In this document: positions 1 to 3,850 of the stretch, one piece after another
Position numbering within the stretch: the first letter of the stretch is position 1
Layout: each line of letters starts with the position of its first letter
Assembly (NCBI GenBank): GCA_012514835.1
Contig: JAAYZM010000327.1
Coordinates: 1-5,200 of the forward strand
DNA from: Actinomycetales bacterium
GTDB lineage: Bacteria; Actinomycetota; Actinomycetes; Actinomycetales; Cellulomonadaceae
Length of the DNA stretch: 5,200 nucleotides
Direction of reading: 5' to 3'
The notes under the pieces: generated by a model
The model's database searches: none
Told to the model about the DNA's origin: nothing
Seen by the model: the letters and a program-made list of their open reading frames with translations, nothing else
Program-made: the position numbers and the translations under genes

Positions 1-1
1 G

Positions 2-130
2 AGCTCAGTCCCACGGTGTCGCGATTGCGGCGGATCTCTCGCGGCCGAGTTGGTGCGCCTGGCGCGAGACCCGAGCGGGCACCGGGTCTACTTTCACGCA
101 GACCCGGATCAATGCCGAGGCTCGCGTTGA
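2..130 (+). CDS. C-terminal part of a small Cys/His-containing protein (partial, 5' end outside window)
   Basis: This reading frame is open from the window edge to a TGA at 128-130 and gives 42 residues, so only the C-terminus is visible. The peptide has a CxxC pair (PRCRDCGG) near its visible start and an HADPDQC segment near its end, which together could form a four-ligand metal site (two Cys, then His/Cys). The middle, roughly AAELVRLARDPSGHRVYFH, reads like a normal helix and strand rather than out-of-frame noise. A hairpin 10 bases after the stop supports a real gene end. I do not recognise the family. It lies on the element side of the tRNA-like att scar, so it may be the last gene of an integrated element. 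The other two forward frames are also partly open here, so the call is moderate. Confidence 0.45.
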   Translation, partial: SSVPRCRDCGGSLAAELVRLARDPSGHRVYFHADPDQCRGSR

Positions 131-140
131 TTGTCAGCGT

Positions 141-162
141 CTCTCGTCGTCCGCGGCGAGAG
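141..162 (+). terminator. Hairpin after the first gene, possible terminator
   Basis: CTCTCGTCG (141-149) pairs with CGGCGAGAG (154-162) around a TCCG tetraloop. That is a 9-bp stem with one G-U pair. It starts 10 bases after the stop at 130. There is no T tract, which is common for terminators in high-GC actinobacteria, so termination activity is inferred from position and stem strength only. Confidence 0.4.
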
Positions 163-197
163 TGGCGCCAGGGGCACCCCGAACTGGTGTCGGGGAT

Positions 198-217
198 GGT
201 GATCCCCGGGGATCACC
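198..217. promoter_or_regulatory. Perfect 20-bp palindrome, candidate operator or protein-binding site
   Basis: GGTGATCCCC is followed directly by its exact reverse complement GGGGATCACC, with no spacer. It lies in a stretch without a convincing gene between the hairpin at 141-162 and the tRNA-like scar. A dyad this long and gapless is typical of a dimeric regulator site, although a recombination-related protein is also possible next to an att site. A TTGACA-like hexamer on the minus strand (plus-strand TGTCAA, 234-239) lies 16 bases to its right, but no good -10 accompanies it. Confidence 0.5.
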
Positions 218-236
218 GAAGGTGTCGAACGGCTGT

Positions 237-256
237 CAACGGCGGGCAACGGCGGG
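237..256 (+). repeat. 10-bp tandem direct repeat (two perfect copies)
   Basis: CAACGGCGGG occurs twice head to tail, at 237-246 and 247-256. Short direct repeats about 70-80 bp inside an att core are a common form of integrase arm-binding site. With only two copies in GC-rich DNA, a chance duplication is also possible. Confidence 0.5.
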
Positions 257-285
257 TTGCGTTCGCGGGGAGCACGCCGTTTCCA

Positions 286-306
286 GCGTCTGACCTGGTC
301 AGACGC
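286..306. repeat. Perfect 21-bp inverted repeat beside the tRNA-like att core
   Basis: GCGTCTGACC (286-295) and its exact reverse complement GGTCAGACGC (297-306) flank one central T. The element ends 15 bases before the tRNA-like fragment. As RNA it would fold as an 8-bp stem with a CCTGG loop, and as DNA it is a good dimer-binding site. Its position suggests a recombination or regulator site at the element end, or a terminator protecting the scar. The sequence alone does not decide between these. Confidence 0.55.
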
Positions 307-321
307 TTGCTTCGAGGTGGC

Positions 322-343
322 TCGAATCCCCCATCCTCCGCCA
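322..343 (+). other. 3' end of a serine tRNA gene (truncated duplicate), candidate att core of an integrated element
   Basis: The segment reads TCGAAT (T-loop), CCCCC (3' side of the T stem), ATCCTCC (3' acceptor strand), discriminator G and encoded CCA. This matches the 3' end of actinobacterial tRNA-Ser of the GGA-anticodon type. The matching 5' acceptor strand GGAGGAT and the D and anticodon arms are absent upstream. The 5' side of the T stem is also degraded (GGTGG instead of GGGGG, and C instead of T before TCGAAT), so homology stops abruptly at 322. This is not a functional tRNA. It is what remains at the distal junction (attR-like) when an element integrates in the 3' end of a tRNA gene: the intact copy would lie to the left, outside the window, with the element in between. 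The native-looking terminator directly downstream fits that orientation. Confidence 0.75.
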
Positions 344-351
344 GAGTGCCG

Positions 352-381
352 GCCCCTGACCTGCGAAAGCAGATCAGGGGC
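352..381 (+). terminator. Rho-independent-type terminator downstream of the tRNA-Ser fragment
   Basis: GCCCCTGACCTGC (352-364) pairs with GCAGATCAGGGGC (369-381) around a GAAA tetraloop. The 13-position stem has a single C/A mismatch at 360/373. It begins 8 bases after the CCA of the tRNA remnant and is followed by a modest T-containing tail (TCTCGCTTT). It most likely was the terminator of the original tRNA-Ser gene, now separated from its promoter by the proposed insertion. Confidence 0.75.
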
Positions 382-415
382 TCTCGCTTTCGGTCGCTGC
401 GAGCATGCCGCTCCC

Positions 416-1117
416 GAGAATGCTCTTGAGCCGCACTGGGCCCACCTGAGTGCCGATCCCGTGAAGTCCGCCGGCACCGTCAACGCGGTGTTCAGGCTGG
501 GCAGGGAGATGAGCATCCGTGTTCCGCTCCAGAGCGGGGACGGGGTCCGAGCGCAGGTCGAGGCCGAGGTCGAGGCGGCGCGCGAGCTGCACGGTCGCAC
601 GCGCTTCCCGACGCCCGAACCCCTCGCGGTCGGAGAGCCCGGAGAGGGTTGCCCCGTGCCCTGGTCCGTGCAGACGTGGCTCGAGGGCACGGACGCGGCA
701 CTCTCGGACCCGGGCGGCTCCCTCGAGTTCGCCGAAGACCTCGCCGACTTCATCCGCACGGTGCGCGCGATGGACACCCGGGGCCGGGCCTTCAAGGGCA
801 CGGGCCGCGGAGGCGACCTGCGCGGCCACGACGCGTGGGTCGAGCTGTGCTTCGAGCGGAGCGAGGGCGTCCTCGACGTCGGCGGACTCTGGCCGGCCGA
901 CCTGGCGCTCGACCTGGTGGGCGCTTGGCACCTGCTCGAGGTTGGCCCGCGAGCCGCCCTTCGGGACGCACTCGGATGCGGAGACGTCGAATGGGGCCGT
1001 GGACGGGCCTGGGCCCTCGAGCAAGCGATGGGGCTCGTCTGGTACTACGAGGAATCGAACCCGGTCATGAGCGCGATCGGCAGACGCACGGTGGGACGGC
1101 TCCTCGCTGACGACTAG
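416..1117 (+). pseudogene. Aminoglycoside phosphotransferase family gene, 5'-truncated and with the catalytic loop deleted
   Basis: Homology to the APH (protein-kinase-like) family is clear from about ALEPHWAHL and SAGTVNAVFRLG through TRFPTPEPLAVG, PWSVQTWLEG, GRGGDLRGHDAW and CFERSEG, then PADLALDLVGAWHLL, AMGLVWYYEESNP and a normal C-terminus ending at TAG 1115-1117. Two defects are visible. First, the usual N-terminal 20-25 residues and start codon are missing: homology fades near 416, only about 35 bases after the terminator at 352-381. The first in-frame start codons inside the homologous part are GTG 461 and ATG 509, and both would make a shortened protein. Second, CFERSEG runs straight into GVLDVGGLWPAD (866-892). 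In the family about 40 residues containing HGDLxxxN lie between SEGLLDV and GVLDVGG. The Mg-binding Asp segment (LDVGG) survives but the catalytic Asp and Asn are gone. I infer an inactive remnant. If translated from 461 or 509 it would be a pseudokinase. Confidence 0.8.
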
Positions 1118-1194
1118 CCTCCTGGCGGGCCGGACCGGGCCGCGCCGTCGCCCTTGCCGGTGGAATGCGGAGCTCGGTGTGCTTCGATGGGTCG

Positions 1195-1653
1195 GTGGAC
1201 ATCCAGAACACGGACCAGCGCGTCGTGAGCGCCAGCCTCGAGATCGCGGCTAGTGCCGAGCGGATCTTCGAGCTCATCGCGGACCCGGCCCAGCAGCCCC
1301 TCTGGGACGGCAACGACAACCTGCGGGAAGCGCCGGGCGGGCAGCGGGTGCACGGCGTCGGCGACGTCTTCGTCATGACCCTGACCAAGGGCGCGTTTCG
1401 GGAGAACCACGTCGTCGAGTTCGAGGAGGGGCGCCGCATCGCGTGGCGCCCCGCGGCTCCGGGCGAGGATCAGCCCGGTCACTTGTGGCGCTGGGAGCTC
1501 GACCCGGTCGACTCGGCCCGGACGCTCGTCACGCACACGTACGACTGGACCCAGCTGACGGACGAGAGCCGGGTCCCGCGCGCTCGGGTGACCACGTCGG
1601 ACAAGCTCATGGCGTCGCTGCGTCGGCTCGCGGACCTGGCCGAAGCAACCTGA
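1195..1653 (+). CDS. SRPBCC (START-like) family protein, polyketide cyclase/dehydrase type
   Basis: The 152-residue product has the usual layout of small SRPBCC proteins. An early strand (RVVSASLEIAAS) and helix (AERIFELIADPAQQPLWDG) come first, then a strand-rich middle (GDVFVMTLT, ENHVVEFEEGRRIAWRP, GHLWRWELDPVDSARTLVTHTYDW), and a long C-terminal helix (TTSDKLMASLRRLADLAE). The fold forms a hydrophobic cavity that binds lipid-like or aromatic ligands. The ligand cannot be read from sequence and no catalytic residues are evident. I chose GTG 1195 because MDIQNTDQRVVSAS is the natural beginning of this family. ATG 1165 in the same frame would add ten poorly conserved-looking residues. Neither start has a strong ribosome-binding site. 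The gene follows the broken kinase by 77 bases and is convergent with the next gene, 53 bases apart. Confidence 0.8.
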   Translation: MDIQNTDQRVVSASLEIAASAERIFELIADPAQQPLWDGNDNLREAPGGQRVHGVGDVFVMTLTKGAFRENHVVEFEEGRRIAWRPAAPGEDQPGHLWRWELDPVDSARTLVTHTYDWTQLTDESRVPRARVTTSDKLMASLRRLADLAEAT

Positions 1654-1706
1654 GTCGGGCCGACGGCGCGCCCAGCCCGGACAGCACTCCCACCCGAGGC
1701 TCAACC

Positions 1707-2516
1707 TCACGCAAGCGCCTCAGCGAGCCGCGGCGCCTCTGCCGCCAACCAGTCCCGCGTGCGCACGACCTCCTCGGCGGTGCCGGTCTCCCACCAGCGC
1801 CGGAAGACGGGGTCGACGTCGGCTGCGGCCCGCATCGCGTGTACGACGTTGCGTGCGCGCCGGACGGCCACCGGTACCACCTGCGCGCGCTGCGCCGCCG
1901 TCAGTCCGTACGCCTCCACGGCCGCCAGCACCCGGGGCACGACGTCGACGTCGGCCAGCGCAGGCGCGCGATCGACAGGATCCCGCAGGGGCGCCCACCA
2001 GTGCAGCAGGTTGACGAGGTCGGCGACCCGCGTCGTCGGCCGGGCGAGGTCAAAGTCGATGAAGGCGACCGGGCGTCCGTCGCGGAACACCACGTTGCCC
2101 GGGCAGTAGTCCTGGTGCGACACCAGCTCTGGGGCCTCGAAGAGCGGTTCGAGGGGCGGGTCCGGAGTCCCGGGGATGGAGCCGAACACCGCGCCGGGGG
2201 GCGGCGCCCATCCTTCGGCCGCATCGTGGAGTCGCCGGACGAGGCGGGCCAGGTCGAGGAGCACGGCGTCCGTGGTGACGTCGTCGGGCAGCGGATCGAC
2301 AGGGACGTCGCCGGGCACGAAGGAGAGCACCTCGCGACCTTGGTCGTCCACGCCGAGCGCCTCGGGAGCGGCGTCGAACCCACGCTCACGCAGGTGACGC
2401 AGGTATGCCTGGACGGTCGCGGTGAAGGGCCGCACCGGCCGCCGGACGGTGGCCCCGAGCCGCACGACGTCCGTGACGCCGCCCACGGCCAGGACTTCTT
2501 CTTCGTCTGTCGCCAC
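1707..2516 (-). CDS. Phosphotransferase of the aminoglycoside/choline kinase (APH) family, intact
   Basis: The 269-residue product is a full-length APH-type small-molecule kinase. An N-lobe start (EEEVLAVGGVTDVVRLGATVRRP, residues 5-27) is followed by the hinge region (VLSFVPGD, 63-70). The catalytic loop SHQDYCPGN has Asp136 and Asn141. The metal-binding FIDFD segment has Asp154, followed by the helical C-lobe with LHWWAPLRDP. ATP-dependent phosphorylation of a hydroxyl-bearing small molecule is expected from these motifs. The real substrate is unknown, and antibiotic resistance should not be assumed. The GTG start at 2516 has no ribosome-binding site but has a TAGCCT hexamer 6 bases upstream, suggesting a leaderless mRNA. 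It shares only the family, not close sequence, with the broken kinase at 416-1117. It diverges from the gene at 2656. Confidence 0.85.
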   Translation of the reverse strand: MATDEEEVLAVGGVTDVVRLGATVRRPVRPFTATVQAYLRHLRERGFDAAPEALGVDDQGREVLSFVPGDVPVDPLPDDVTTDAVLLDLARLVRRLHDAAEGWAPPPGAVFGSIPGTPDPPLEPLFEAPELVSHQDYCPGNVVFRDGRPVAFIDFDLARPTTRVADLVNLLHWWAPLRDPVDRAPALADVDVVPRVLAAVEAYGLTAAQRAQVVPVAVRRARNVVHAMRAAADVDPVFRRWWETGTAEEVVRTRDWLAAEAPRLAEALA

Positions 2517-2522
2517 GTCGAG

Positions 2523-2528
2523 AGGCTA
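2523..2528 (-). promoter_or_regulatory. Candidate -10 element of the APH-family gene (leaderless start)
   Basis: On the minus strand TAGCCT (TANNNT, the actinobacterial -10 pattern) ends 6 bases before the GTG start at 2516, which places transcription start at or next to the start codon. No convincing -35 hexamer is visible 16-18 bases upstream. The same TAGCCT-6-start arrangement occurs at the antitoxin gene near 3695. Confidence 0.5.
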
Positions 2529-2607
2529 TCGCCGGCGGCAGCGACGAGACGCTCAGCGACCTCAAGACGCTGCCCGAGACGGGTCCGCCGCTCTACACCT
2601 GAGGGCA

Positions 2608-2639
2608 CTGACGTGCGGTCGGTAGGGGGCGCGCGTCAG
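2608..2639. promoter_or_regulatory. Inverted repeat in the divergent promoter region, candidate operator
   Basis: CTGACGTGCG (2608-2617) and CGCGCGTCAG (2630-2639) are inverted copies (9 of 10 positions, the other a G-U) separated by 12 bases. The right arm ends 2 bases before the candidate -10 at 2642, covering where the -35 should be. It could be an operator for the gene at 2656. This is inferred from position only. Confidence 0.35.
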
Positions 2640-2641
2640 CA

Positions 2642-2647
2642 TAGGCT
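2642..2647 (+). promoter_or_regulatory. Candidate -10 element of the head-domain/zinc-ribbon gene (leaderless start)
   Basis: TAGGCT fits TANNNT and ends 8 bases before the GTG at 2656, with no purine-rich ribosome-binding site in between. This decides the start: the in-frame TTG at 2647 would overlap the -10. A leaderless mRNA beginning at about 2655 is likely. Confidence 0.45.
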
Positions 2648-2655
2648 TGGCAGAC

Positions 2656-3105
2656 GTGGCAACTTTCTCCTCGGTAACCAGTCAGCACCTGCTCGCGGCG
2701 ATCGCCGAGCACGACGAGCGCGGTGCCGAGGCCTTCCTCGCCTCCTACGGCTTCGAGCCCTCGACGGACGCGCAGATCCTCCACTTCGGCCGCCGTTACG
2801 ACGCCCGCGCGATCCTCGCGGTCGCCCACCTGCGCGCGACCGGCCGGATCGCCACGCCCGACGAGTTCCGCAGCAGCCTCGAGCAGGCGCTCACCATCGC
2901 GCGTCGCCGCGGTTTCGAGGTCTCGGGGCCGACGACGGTCACCCGCCGCGCGCCGTCAGCCCGTGGCACCCGCGCCTCGGGGACCGCCGCGCCGCGCAAG
3001 CCCGCGACCCCGCGCAAGCCCGCCGAGACCGAGAAGCCCCCGGCGATCTGCCCCACGTGCTCGATGGCGCTCCCCGCCACCGGCGTGTGCGACTGGTGCG
3101 GCTGA
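2656..3105 (+). CDS. ScoMcrA-like N-terminal head domain protein with C-terminal zinc ribbon (standalone)
   Basis: The 149-residue product has three parts. Residues 6-90 (SVTSQHLLAAIAEHDERGAEAFL, ASYGF, RRYDARAILAVAHLRATG, ending in the GFEV strand) match the pattern of the N-terminal head domain known from the modified-DNA-cutting enzyme ScoMcrA and related proteins: a helix with AIxEHDExG and AFLxxYGF, then the YDxxAIxxxAH signature. Residues about 91-129 are a basic, disordered-looking linker with the repeated unit PRKPA(T/E). Residues 131-149 form a zinc ribbon knuckle pair, CPTC and CDWC (Cys132, 135, 145, 148). The SRA-like and HNH nuclease domains of the full enzyme are absent, so this is not a nuclease by itself. 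DNA binding is a reasonable inference. The GTG start at 2656 is chosen over TTG 2647. It is tail to tail with the ParE gene, 11 bases away. A generic conserved hypothetical is the alternative description. Confidence 0.7.
   Translation: MATFSSVTSQHLLAAIAEHDERGAEAFLASYGFEPSTDAQILHFGRRYDARAILAVAHLRATGRIATPDEFRSSLEQALTIARRRGFEVSGPTTVTRRAPSARGTRASGTAAPRKPATPRKPAETEKPPAICPTCSMALPATGVCDWCG
2992..3023 (+). repeat. 14-bp direct repeat encoding the PRKPA linker units
   Basis: CCGCGCAAGCCCGC occurs at 2992-3005 and 3010-3023, offset by 18 bases, so each copy keeps the frame and adds one six-residue PRKPA(T/E) unit to the linker. Slippage at such repeats could vary linker length between strains. Confidence 0.6.
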
Positions 3106-3117
3106 GCGGAGCCCCAC
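3096..3117. terminator. Hairpin between convergent stop codons, possible bidirectional terminator
   Basis: GTGCGGCT (3096-3103) can pair with AGCCCCAC (3110-3117) around a six-base loop, with one C/C mismatch. It spans the TGA of the zinc-ribbon gene and touches the TAG of the convergent ParE gene, which are only 11 bases apart. There is no T tract, so function is uncertain. Confidence 0.35.
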
Positions 3118-3443
3118 TAAGGGCGTTCGTCACCGAGCACTTCTGGGAGGTCTCGGCTCCCGTGCAGCACGCGCCACACGTCCACGTGATCCCCTCGGTC
3201 GACGTAGAAGATGACGAAGGGGAAATGTCCCAGCGACCACGATCGCAGTCCGGGCAGGTCGAGCTCCTCGGCCCAGCGGTTCGATCCGATCCGGGGATGC
3301 TCGGCAAGCATGAGGAAGCCCCGCTCTAGCTCATCGACGAGGCGCAGCGCAGCATCGGGCGCGTCTTGCTGGAGGTAGAACGCGACGGCGTCGTCGATGT
3401 CACGCCGGGCCGATTCGCGCGGAAGGACCGGAAGTGAGCTCAC
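3117..3443 (-). CDS. parE: ParE/RelE-superfamily type II toxin
   Basis: The 108-residue product has the ParE layout. Two N-terminal helices (SARRDIDDAVAFYLQQDAPDAALRLVDELERGFLMLAEHP, residues 11-50) are followed by a conserved turn (PRIGSNRW). The beta sheet has LRSWSLGHFPFVIFYVD (66-82) and VDVWRVLHGSRDLP (87-100). ParE proteins usually poison DNA gyrase, while RelE relatives cleave mRNA. The GSRDLP-type ending and the ParD partner favour ParE. The GTG start overlaps the antitoxin stop (GTGA, 3440-3443), so the two are translationally coupled. Length is close to the family's usual 95-110 residues and no key segment is missing, so the toxin looks intact. The symbol is a family-level assignment. 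Confidence 0.85.
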   Translation of the reverse strand: MSSLPVLPRESARRDIDDAVAFYLQQDAPDAALRLVDELERGFLMLAEHPRIGSNRWAEELDLPGLRSWSLGHFPFVIFYVDRGDHVDVWRVLHGSRDLPEVLGDERP

Positions 3444-3688
3444 ACGCCGGGACGCAACCGGTCGGAGCGGACCCGCTCGCGCAGCGCTTCGAAGTAGTCG
3501 GGACCCACTGCATCCGTCACAGGTGACGATGCGCCCTCGATCAGCAGCTCTCGAAGTCGAGCACGCTCGCGGTCACGCCGGATGAGTTCTCGCACGTACT
3601 CGCTGCTCGATCCATAGCCCGCCCCGCGCACCTGCTCGTCGACGTACGACTTGAGGCTGTCGGGAAGCGAGACATTCATGGTGGCCAT
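3440..3688 (-). CDS. parD: ParD-type ribbon-helix-helix antitoxin
   Basis: The 82-residue product has a ribbon-helix-helix DNA-binding half. The strand is MNVSLPDSLKSYVDEQV (residues 4-20) and the second helix is SSSEYVRELIRRDRER (27-42). The acidic C-terminal half (about 46-82, LLIEGASSPVTDAVGPDYFEALRERV) is the part that binds and neutralises ParE in this family. It is first in the operon and overlaps the toxin start by 4 bases. ATG 3688 is used because a TAGCCT -10 lies exactly 6 bases before it, the same arrangement as the leaderless-looking gene at 2516. ATG 3679 (giving MNVSLPD) is an internal alternative. The palindromic half-sites just upstream are the expected target of its own autorepression. 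Confidence 0.88.
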   Translation of the reverse strand: MATMNVSLPDSLKSYVDEQVRGAGYGSSSEYVRELIRRDRERARLRELLIEGASSPVTDAVGPDYFEALRERVRSDRLRPGV

Positions 3689-3694
3689 GGGGCC

Positions 3695-3723
3695 AGGCTA
3701 CTTCGCATGACAAACTTTGTCAT
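3695..3723 (-). promoter_or_regulatory. Promoter of the parD-parE operon, leaderless
   Basis: On the minus strand ATGACA (plus-strand 3718-3723, one mismatch to TTGACA) is followed by exactly 17 bases and then TAGCCT (plus-strand 3695-3700, TANNNT). Six bases then separate it from the ATG at 3688, so the transcript should begin at or near the start codon. The operator half-sites occupy the -35 and the upstream part of the spacer. Confidence 0.6.
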
Positions 3724-3729
3724 TGACAA
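3707..3729. promoter_or_regulatory. Candidate ParD operator: three alternating TGACAA half-sites
   Basis: ATGACAAA (3707-3714), a central C, and TTTGTCAT (3716-3723) form a perfect 17-bp dyad. A third half-site TGACAA (3724-3729) makes a second, overlapping dyad with TTGTCA (3717-3722). The array covers the -35 region of the antitoxin promoter. Ribbon-helix-helix antitoxins typically bind such repeated half-sites co-operatively to repress their own operon. The stretch is also strikingly AT-rich for this DNA. It may influence the divergent gene at 3851 as well. Confidence 0.65.
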
Positions 3730-3817
3730 TCGGCAAGTGCACAACTCGCACCAGACTGCGTCGACCTTCCACAGCCCCGCGGCGTCTCGTTCGGGCGACT
3801 CGTCCGAATATGCCACT

Positions 3818-3838
3818 CTTGTCGCAACACCCGACAAG
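3818..3838 (+). promoter_or_regulatory. Inverted repeat overlapping the ribosome-binding site of the ATPase gene
   Basis: CTTGTCG (3818-3824) and CGACAAG (3832-3838) are perfect inverted copies around a seven-base loop. The right arm overlaps the AAGGA ribosome-binding site (3836-3840). In RNA the hairpin would hide part of that site. In DNA the half-sites resemble the TTGTCA/TGACAA units of the nearby antitoxin operator at one base less identity. Either mode could limit expression of the downstream gene. Both are inferences. Confidence 0.4.
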
Positions 3839-3840
3839 GA
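3836..3840 (+). promoter_or_regulatory. Ribosome-binding site of the AlbA_2/ATPase gene
   Basis: AAGGA sits 10 bases before the ATG at 3851. It is the clearest Shine-Dalgarno-like sequence in the window and supports this start, in contrast to the leaderless-looking genes nearby. Confidence 0.55.
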
Positions 3841-3850
3841 CGCGAGCTCC

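Noticed and set aside
241..343. A complete tRNA-Ser gene ending at 343
   Set aside because: No GGAGGAT acceptor strand, D arm or anticodon arm can be found upstream, and the 5' T-stem strand is mismatched. Only the 3' end is present.
257..415. Extension of the broken kinase frame to a TTG at 257
   Set aside because: That stretch passes through the 21-bp inverted repeat, the tRNA fragment and the terminator, and the encoded residues do not resemble the family's N-terminus.
1654..1706. A terminator between the convergent SRPBCC and APH-family genes
   Set aside because: Only a 5-bp CGGGC/GCCCG pairing with a 14-base loop is visible, too weak in this GC-rich context.
1707..2516. Assignment of the intact APH-family gene as an antibiotic resistance gene
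   Set aside because: The motifs show a kinase fold and active site only. This family has many non-resistance members and nothing in the sequence identifies an aminoglycoside substrate.
2992..3023. CRISPR-like or regulatory repeat
   Set aside because: It has only two copies, 18 bases apart and in frame, and they encode the PRKPA linker of a protein, so it is a coding repeat.
1443..3329. A 628-codon open frame on the plus strand
   Set aside because: It runs antisense across the intact APH-family gene and through parts of three other genes in wrong frames. Its product is low-complexity Arg/Pro/Gly-rich sequence with no recognisable motif, a usual shadow in high-GC DNA.
3790..3808. Hairpin TTCGG...CCGAA upstream of the ATPase gene as a terminator
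   Set aside because: The stem is short with a wobble and a three-base loop, no T tract follows, and no gene reads into it from the left.
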